64,000 nucleotides of DNA, from positions 42,052-106,051 of the forward strand of contig JAZOSU010000029.1 of assembly GCA_045657265.1 (NCBI GenBank). Direction: 5' to 3'. Made by a program: the position numbers and the translations under genes. The DNA comes from RGIG9041 sp045657265 (GTDB lineage: Bacteria > Bacillota > Clostridia > Oscillospirales > QAKW01). Below the pieces are notes generated by a model, which did not search any database, was not told where the DNA came from, and saw only the letters and a program-made list of their open reading frames with translations. Below are positions 59,237 to 64,000 of the stretch, one piece after another (position 1 is the stretch's first letter; every line of letters starts with the position of its first letter).

Positions 59237-60169
59237 GTGGTGTTCAGTAATATATTGGAGGCTATGGGTAATACTCCCGTGATACAGCTTTCAAGAATGT
59301 GTGATAAAGATTCTGCGCGTGTGCTTGTGAAATTTGAAGGCCTTAACGTAGGTGGTTCAATAAAAACACGTACAGCTTATAATATGATTCTTGACGCCGA
59401 AAAAAGAGGTATCATAAATAAGGATACTATTATAGTCGAACCGACAAGCGGAAATCAGGGGATAGGACTTGCTTTGGTAGGAGCTGTGCGCGGATATAAA
59501 ACTGTAATTATTATGCCTGATTCGGTAAGTGAAGAACGTACAAAACTCGTACGTCATTACGGTGCGGAGGTTATAACTATACACGATGCAGGAAATATAG
59601 GTGATTGCATTGAAGAATGTGTAAAAACAGCACTTCGTATGAAAGAGGAAAATCCAAACGTGTTTGTGCCTCAGCAGTTTGAAAACCCTGCTAATCCCGA
59701 AATTCAGAGAAGTTCTACGGCAATGGAAATTATTAATCAGGTTGACAGTCAGATTGATGGATTCTGTTCGGGTATAGGCACAGGCGGAACAATAACAGGT
59801 ATCGGTGAAACACTCAAAAAATATAATCCCGATATGGAAATATGGGCAGTTGAACCTGAACATGCAGCTATTTTGTCAGGCGGTTCAATAGGCACTCATA
59901 TACAGATGGGTATAGGCGATGGTGTGATACCAAAAATACTTAATCAGAATATCTATAGTGACATTTGTATCGTAAAAGACGATGAAGCTATAAAAATCGC
60001 TAAAGAACTTGCATCAAAAGAAGGGATTATGTGCGGAATTTCAAGCGGTACCAACGTTGCTGCTGCAATAAAACTTGCTAAAAAATTAGGTGCAGGTAAA
60101 ACAGTTGTAACTGTCCTGCCTGACACGGCGGAAAGATATTTTTCAACACCACTTTTTGAAAAGGAGTAA
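59237..60169 (+). CDS. cysK: cysteine synthase family PLP enzyme
   Basis: A 310-residue fold-type II PLP enzyme. The Schiff-base lysine K43 is in GGSIKTRTA (usual GSVKDR), the substrate loop is PTSGNQGIGLA and the phosphate-binding loop is GIGTGGTITGIGETL. C-terminal ISSGTNVAAAIKLA is also typical. O-acetylserine sulfhydrylase activity is most likely, though SGNQG in place of SGNTG and Thr after the lysine leave room for a related substrate. The start is GTG, six bases after GGAGGA. First gene of a four-gene operon. Confidence 0.9.
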   Translation: MVFSNILEAMGNTPVIQLSRMCDKDSARVLVKFEGLNVGGSIKTRTAYNMILDAEKRGIINKDTIIVEPTSGNQGIGLALVGAVRGYKTVIIMPDSVSEERTKLVRHYGAEVITIHDAGNIGDCIEECVKTALRMKEENPNVFVPQQFENPANPEIQRSSTAMEIINQVDSQIDGFCSGIGTGGTITGIGETLKKYNPDMEIWAVEPEHAAILSGGSIGTHIQMGIGDGVIPKILNQNIYSDICIVKDDEAIKIAKELASKEGIMCGISSGTNVAAAIKLAKKLGAGKTVVTVLPDTAERYFSTPLFEKE

Positions 60170-60172
60170 AAA

Positions 60173-61138
60173 ATGAGACTGGATTTTGAAACAATAAAAA
60201 AAATTACAACAGGAGCAGTAAAAATAACAGAAAAAGACGGTAAAATCAGCTTTTTCCGTTTAACTGAAACCCAAGCGGATGCTTTTGTTAAAGAAAACGA
60301 AAATCATATAAAAAAGGTTTTCGCCACCGCAGGTGTGAGATTTGATTTTTATACAAATTCCAAAACTTTGAAAATCAGATTCTGTGATATGAAAAGAGGT
60401 TCTTCGCGTACATTCTATTCTTTTGACGTTTATGAAAACGGAAAATTTATATATGAATATTTCGGTAACTATAAAGAAATTACAGAAGATGAATTTGAAG
60501 TAAAACTTTCAGGAGAGGGTAGGGTACAAGTCTTTTTCCCCAACCTGACAGCACCTAAAATTGAATATGTTCAGCTTGATGACGGTGCATACGTAAAGCC
60601 TTTTGAAGCAGATGTGAATCTTGTTATGTATGGCGATTCCATAACTCACGGTTATGATGCAACAGCATCTTCTTTGTCATATGCAAATATAGTTGCTTCA
60701 AGACTTAATGCAAATGTTATAAATACAGCAATAGGGGGAGCAATTTTTAATCCTGATATTATAGAAAAAATAGATAGCTTTGATGCAGATATTGTTACTG
60801 TGGCATATGGTACGAATGACTGGAGGAAGCTTGAAAAATCTGTTTTTGAAAAAAACTTTATTGAGTTTATTGAAAAACTTAAATTTGTATATAAGAATAC
60901 GCCGGTATATTTTATTCTTCCTATCTGGAGAGGGAATTGTGACACAATAACAAATTGCGGAACCTTTTCAGAACATAGAGAATATATGAAAACAGAAATC
61001 GAAAAAAGAGGATATACCGCTATTGAGAGTATTGATTTTGTTCCTCATAATACTCGTATGTTCTCACCTGATATGCTTCACCCCAATGACAGTGGATTTA
61101 TTCACTATGCAAACAATTTGTTGAAATACATAAAATGA
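60173..61138 (+). CDS. SGNH/GDSL hydrolase with N-terminal beta-sandwich
   Basis: A 321-residue protein. Residues about 1-140 form a beta-rich domain like the jelly-roll of CE2-type esterases. Residues about 145-321 are an SGNH hydrolase: MYGDSITHG (nucleophile Ser), TAIGGA (Gly), AYGTNDW (Asn) and DMLHPNDSGF (Asp and His). It likely deacylates a carbohydrate. It starts three bases after cysK and overlaps azlC by ATGA. Confidence 0.88.
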   Translation: MRLDFETIKKITTGAVKITEKDGKISFFRLTETQADAFVKENENHIKKVFATAGVRFDFYTNSKTLKIRFCDMKRGSSRTFYSFDVYENGKFIYEYFGNYKEITEDEFEVKLSGEGRVQVFFPNLTAPKIEYVQLDDGAYVKPFEADVNLVMYGDSITHGYDATASSLSYANIVASRLNANVINTAIGGAIFNPDIIEKIDSFDADIVTVAYGTNDWRKLEKSVFEKNFIEFIEKLKFVYKNTPVYFILPIWRGNCDTITNCGTFSEHREYMKTEIEKRGYTAIESIDFVPHNTRMFSPDMLHPNDSGFIHYANNLLKYIK

Positions 61139-61845
61139 AAGAATATAATAACTTTTTAAAAGGAATAACAGACGGGTTGCCTATTTGTTTTGGCTACCTG
61201 TCTGTTTCTTTTGCTTTCGGTATATTTGCAGTATCTAACGGTTTTGATGTGTGGCATGCGGTTATTATGTCTCTTACCAATGTAACTTCTGCGGGTCAGT
61301 TTGCAGGAATTCCTATAATCGCGGCAGGCGGAAGTTTGCTTGAACTTGCGCTGTCGCAGTTTATTATAAATCTCAGATATGCGCTAATGTCAGTGTCGCT
61401 TTCTCAGAAATTGGGCCCATCAGTAAGATTTATAGACAGGTTTATAATTGCATTTGTTAATACTGATGAAGTTTTTGCAATAGCATCTTCAAAAGATTTG
61501 TATGTAGGCAGAAAATATATGTTCGGTCTTATTATAACTCCTGTGATAGGATGGACAGGCGGAACTTTTTTTGGTGCAGTTGCGGGAGATGTTCTTCCTG
61601 CATTTGTTACAAATGCACTTAGCCTTGCGATATATGCCATGTTTGTTGCTATTGTAGTGCCGCCTCTTAAAAAAGAAAAGGCAACAGCGCTTTGTGTTGT
61701 TTTGGCTGTTGTACTCAGTTGTTTATTTAGCTTTATACCTGTGCTGAGCAAGATCCCAAGCGGTTTTGTTATTATAATCTGTGCGGGATTTGCAAGTGCG
61801 GTATTCGCATTGATTGCGCCAAGGGAGGTGCCGCTGGATGAATAA
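61135..61845 (+). CDS. azlC: AzlC family branched-chain amino acid exporter, large subunit
   Basis: A 236-residue membrane protein with about six spans, of the AzlC family. GLPICFGYLSVSFAFGIFAV, TSAGQFAGIPII and the RYALMSVSLSQ segment are characteristic. With AzlD it exports branched-chain amino acids or analogues. Overlaps both neighbours, so it is co-translated with the SGNH hydrolase and azlD genes. Confidence 0.93.
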   Translation: MKEYNNFLKGITDGLPICFGYLSVSFAFGIFAVSNGFDVWHAVIMSLTNVTSAGQFAGIPIIAAGGSLLELALSQFIINLRYALMSVSLSQKLGPSVRFIDRFIIAFVNTDEVFAIASSKDLYVGRKYMFGLIITPVIGWTGGTFFGAVAGDVLPAFVTNALSLAIYAMFVAIVVPPLKKEKATALCVVLAVVLSCLFSFIPVLSKIPSGFVIIICAGFASAVFALIAPREVPLDE

Positions 61846-62146
61846 CTTTTTAGTGTATCTTGTTGTTATGGCATCTGTTACCTATCTTATCCGAATGCTT
61901 CCTCTTGTGCTTGTCAAACGAAGAATAAGAAACAGATTTTTAATTTCTTTTCTATATTATATACCTTATTCGGTACTTGCTGTTATGACAATTCCTGCTA
62001 TATTTACATCAACAGGAAATATAGCTTCATCCACAGTGGGATTAATAACTGCATTCGTATTTGCTTATTTAGAAAAATCACTGGTAACCGTTGCGGCATT
62101 TTCCTGCTTTTTCGCACTTGTGACAGAAATGCTTGTGGCTATATAA
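61838..62146 (+). CDS. azlD: AzlD family branched-chain amino acid exporter, small subunit
   Basis: A 102-residue protein with three or four spans. YLIRMLPLVLVKRRIRNRF is the AzlD signature, followed by FLYYIPYSVLAVMTIP. The ATG at 61838 overlaps the azlC stop and follows GGGAGGTG, a strong site; an in-frame ATG at 61814 is rejected. Confidence 0.93.
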   Translation: MNNFLVYLVVMASVTYLIRMLPLVLVKRRIRNRFLISFLYYIPYSVLAVMTIPAIFTSTGNIASSTVGLITAFVFAYLEKSLVTVAAFSCFFALVTEMLVAI

Positions 62147-62242
62147 TATTTTTAATTGTTTTACAAAAAAATACAATTTAGCCTTGAATTCAAAGATAAA
62201 GTGTGCTAAAATTAACCGATTTTTACTATAAGGAGAAATACG

Positions 62243-63787
62243 ATGAAAAGAAGAATCCTCAGTCTCGCATTAATCGTGATAATGATGGTTTCATTATTAT
62301 CAACCGTAGCTTTTGCAGAAACTTCATATTCTTTTGATGAAGCTACCGGTATTCTTACAATTTCCGGATACGGCGAAATGATAAATTACGCTTCAAAAAA
62401 TGCTCCATGGAATGATTATGTTAAAAACGTTAAAGCCATTGTAGTTAAAGAAGGTATAACAAGTATCGGTAACTGGGCATTTGCTTACTGTGTAAATCTG
62501 GCAGAAGTTACACTTCCTTCAACACTTAAAACTATCGGTAAAAACTCATTCTACAGATGTAAAAAACTGACATCAATTGAAGTTCCCGCAGGTGTTACAT
62601 CTTTTGATTCAGGTGCATTTGCATATTGTGAAACACTTAAGGAAATCACAATTCCTAATTCTCTTAATTATGTAGGTAAAACAGCATTTGTCGGTTGCGG
62701 ATTCCTTGTGGCAGCAAACTATCTGGGTACTGAACCACAGTGGGAAAAAATTACAATTAAAAAAGGTAATGAATGTCTTACAAATGCTTATCCCCCTGTT
62801 GCAGATCCTTTCTATACATGGGAAATCAAAGACGGTGTTCTTACAATAAACGGTAACATCGCGATGGATAACTATACAGCTAAAAATTCACCTTGGTATG
62901 ATAGAGCTGGCGAAATTACAGCTGTTGTAGTTACAAACGGTGTTAAGACAATTGGTAACTGGGCATTTGCTTATCTTAAAAACGTAACAAGCGTTGAGAT
63001 TGCTGATACAGTTGAAGCTATCGGTATAAATGCATTTTATCGTTGTACTTCACTTAAAGAAGTGACTGTTCCTGCAGGAGTTAAAAAACTCGGTGGCAGT
63101 GCTTTTGCTTACTGTGACGGACTTGAAGAAATTACTCTTCCTGAATCTGTAAACGTAATTAATGATTACACATTTATCGGTTGTGATGCTCTTACAGTTG
63201 TAAATGCTGACCTTGAAAATGTAGAAATTGCTGAAAAAGGTAACGATGCTCTCTTTACAATCACAAACCTTCCCGAAGCAGGTGTTACAGAACTTGGTTC
63301 TATAGAAGCTCCTTATCAGGGTATAGTATATACACTTGATACTGCGTATGACTTCAAAGCAACGCAGACAGCTGAGGAAGTTGAGAACAGCGAATTCAGA
63401 TATTATCATGCAGACTTCGTAGTATCTTTTGATAAAGATATCAACGATATTGTTCTTGCAGGTTATTATAAGGCATATGCTGATTATGTTAAAAATCAGG
63501 ATTGGGTACCTATGATGCTTGAAGATGTCAAAGCAGGCGAAGAATATCGTCTTCTTTCTGATGTATACTTTGACGGTAAAGGTTCAATCAACTACGAAGA
63601 ACTTTGCAAATGTGTAAAAGAATTCCGTTGCGGTGCTTATGACATCGAAGATGATGATACAGGTGTTACAATGACTGTTGAACTTCGTCTTTATGAAACA
63701 AAAGACGCTGTAGATACAGAAAACAATACAAAGAATGTTGAAACGGGTAAATTCTACACAGTAGGAACATACACACATACATTCTAA
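62243..63787 (+). CDS. BspA-like leucine-rich repeat secreted protein
   Basis: A 514-residue exported protein. Signal peptide 1-27 ends VAFA. Two related modules, each about 150 residues, start YSFDEATGILTISGYGEM and FYTWEIKDGVLTINGN and contain LRR_5 repeats such as SIGNWAFAYC, TIGKNSFYRC and SGAFAYCETLKEITIP. The last ~170 residues (about 345-514) are a different beta-rich domain without repeats. BspA-like proteins act in adhesion. No SLH, sortase or membrane anchor is visible. AAGGAGAAA precedes the ATG. Confidence 0.92.
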   Translation: MKRRILSLALIVIMMVSLLSTVAFAETSYSFDEATGILTISGYGEMINYASKNAPWNDYVKNVKAIVVKEGITSIGNWAFAYCVNLAEVTLPSTLKTIGKNSFYRCKKLTSIEVPAGVTSFDSGAFAYCETLKEITIPNSLNYVGKTAFVGCGFLVAANYLGTEPQWEKITIKKGNECLTNAYPPVADPFYTWEIKDGVLTINGNIAMDNYTAKNSPWYDRAGEITAVVVTNGVKTIGNWAFAYLKNVTSVEIADTVEAIGINAFYRCTSLKEVTVPAGVKKLGGSAFAYCDGLEEITLPESVNVINDYTFIGCDALTVVNADLENVEIAEKGNDALFTITNLPEAGVTELGSIEAPYQGIVYTLDTAYDFKATQTAEEVENSEFRYYHADFVVSFDKDINDIVLAGYYKAYADYVKNQDWVPMMLEDVKAGEEYRLLSDVYFDGKGSINYEELCKCVKEFRCGAYDIEDDDTGVTMTVELRLYETKDAVDTENNTKNVETGKFYTVGTYTHTF

Positions 63788-63804
63788 TTTAAACTTTTAA
63801 ACTG

Positions 63805-63838
63805 AAAAGGAAGATGAATTTTCATCTTCCTTTTTTAT
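63805..63838 (+). terminator. intrinsic terminator
   Basis: Hairpin GGAAGATGA/TCATCTTCC with flanking A and T runs after the BspA-like gene. Confidence 0.85.
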
Positions 63839-63900
63839 TGTTGCATTATAAGAATTTGTATGTTATATTGGAAATAAGAAGCTTTGGAGGTGTGGCAATA

Positions 63901-64000
63901 TGAAAAAAAGAATATTAATTTTTACTTTAATATCTGTAATGCTTATGTCACTAATGTCATCAATAGTACTTGCAAGTACATCGGAATTTGCAGGCGGTGA
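63901..64000 (+). CDS. secreted protein, N-terminus only
   Basis: An ATG after GGAGGTG opens a frame that runs off the window. The 33 visible codons encode a signal peptide (KKRILIFTLISVMLMSLM, cleavage probably after VLA). The style resembles the BspA-like protein before it, but the mature domain is not visible. Confidence 0.75.

Noticed and set aside
62243..63300. internal repeats in the BspA-like gene as DNA repeats
   Set aside because: They are explained by protein-level LRR modules with divergent DNA.

Overview
The window is a low-GC, gene-dense stretch of an anaerobic Gram-positive genome, most likely a gut member of the Clostridia. Supporting signs are T-box leaders, AGGAGG-type ribosome binding sites, SLH-anchored surface protein, pyruvate phosphate dikinase, ferredoxin-linked 2-oxoacid oxidoreductase, ECF-type transport, a bile-salt-hydrolase-like enzyme and BspA-like secreted proteins. 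I see no tRNA, rRNA, CRISPR array or intact insertion sequence.

Layout. 0-2 kb: end of ppdK, then a chimeric pseudogene. 2.1-5.6 kb: MATE exporter, YitT-type membrane protein, OadB-like Na+ pump subunit and a tiny membrane partner. 5.6-7.3 kb: a truncated esterase divergent from a LacI regulator, with overlapping promoters. 7.3-9 kb: glycine riboswitch and AGCS amino acid symporter. 9-23.7 kb: the most striking region. Three T-box leaders, whose specifier codons I read as AUC (Ile), GUA (Val) and CUC (Leu), each precede an acyl-CoA ligase. The two first ligases carry N-terminal HTH and cupin domains. The third is fused to a sugar-isomerase-like TIM barrel and is preceded by a LeuA-like protein lacking the catalytic metal site. 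The Val unit continues into a four-subunit 2-oxoisovalerate:ferredoxin oxidoreductase, a ParA-like ATPase and a branched-chain aminotransferase. T-box control means expression on amino acid starvation, so I infer that the system makes Ile, Val and Leu from 2-methylbutyrate, isobutyrate and isovalerate by CoA activation, reductive carboxylation and transamination.

24-34 kb: VanZ-like protein, CapA remnant, nucleoside hydrolase, a cobalamin-riboswitch unit (DUF4430 lipoprotein plus ECF S component), DtxR/MntR regulator, DUF218 protein, a large SLH/transglutaminase/LRR surface protein, AI-2E-type exporter and FkbM methyltransferase. 34-42 kb: MarR with a heterodimeric ABC exporter, GH2 glycosidase divergent from an AraC regulator, manganese catalase. 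42-51 kb: nitrilase-type hydrolase, lipoate ligase, DeoR regulator and a pyruvate-dehydrogenase-type operon (E2, E3, fused E1, nagB) sharing TGTTAWAA repeats with the regulator. 51-57.9 kb: choloylglycine hydrolase with its Shine-Dalgarno inside a hairpin, nitroreductase, two pseudogenes, Cu/Zn SOD, SLC13 permease, PstS-like protein and SulP permease.

57.9-59.1 kb is a graveyard of at least four broken genes. 59.2-62.1 kb is an operon of cysteine synthase, SGNH hydrolase and AzlCD, the last a branched-chain amino acid exporter that fits the theme at 9-24 kb. The window ends with a BspA-like secreted protein and the start of another secreted protein. Pseudogenes are common, mostly remnants of carbohydrate and surface functions, which suggests recent loss of accessory sugar use.
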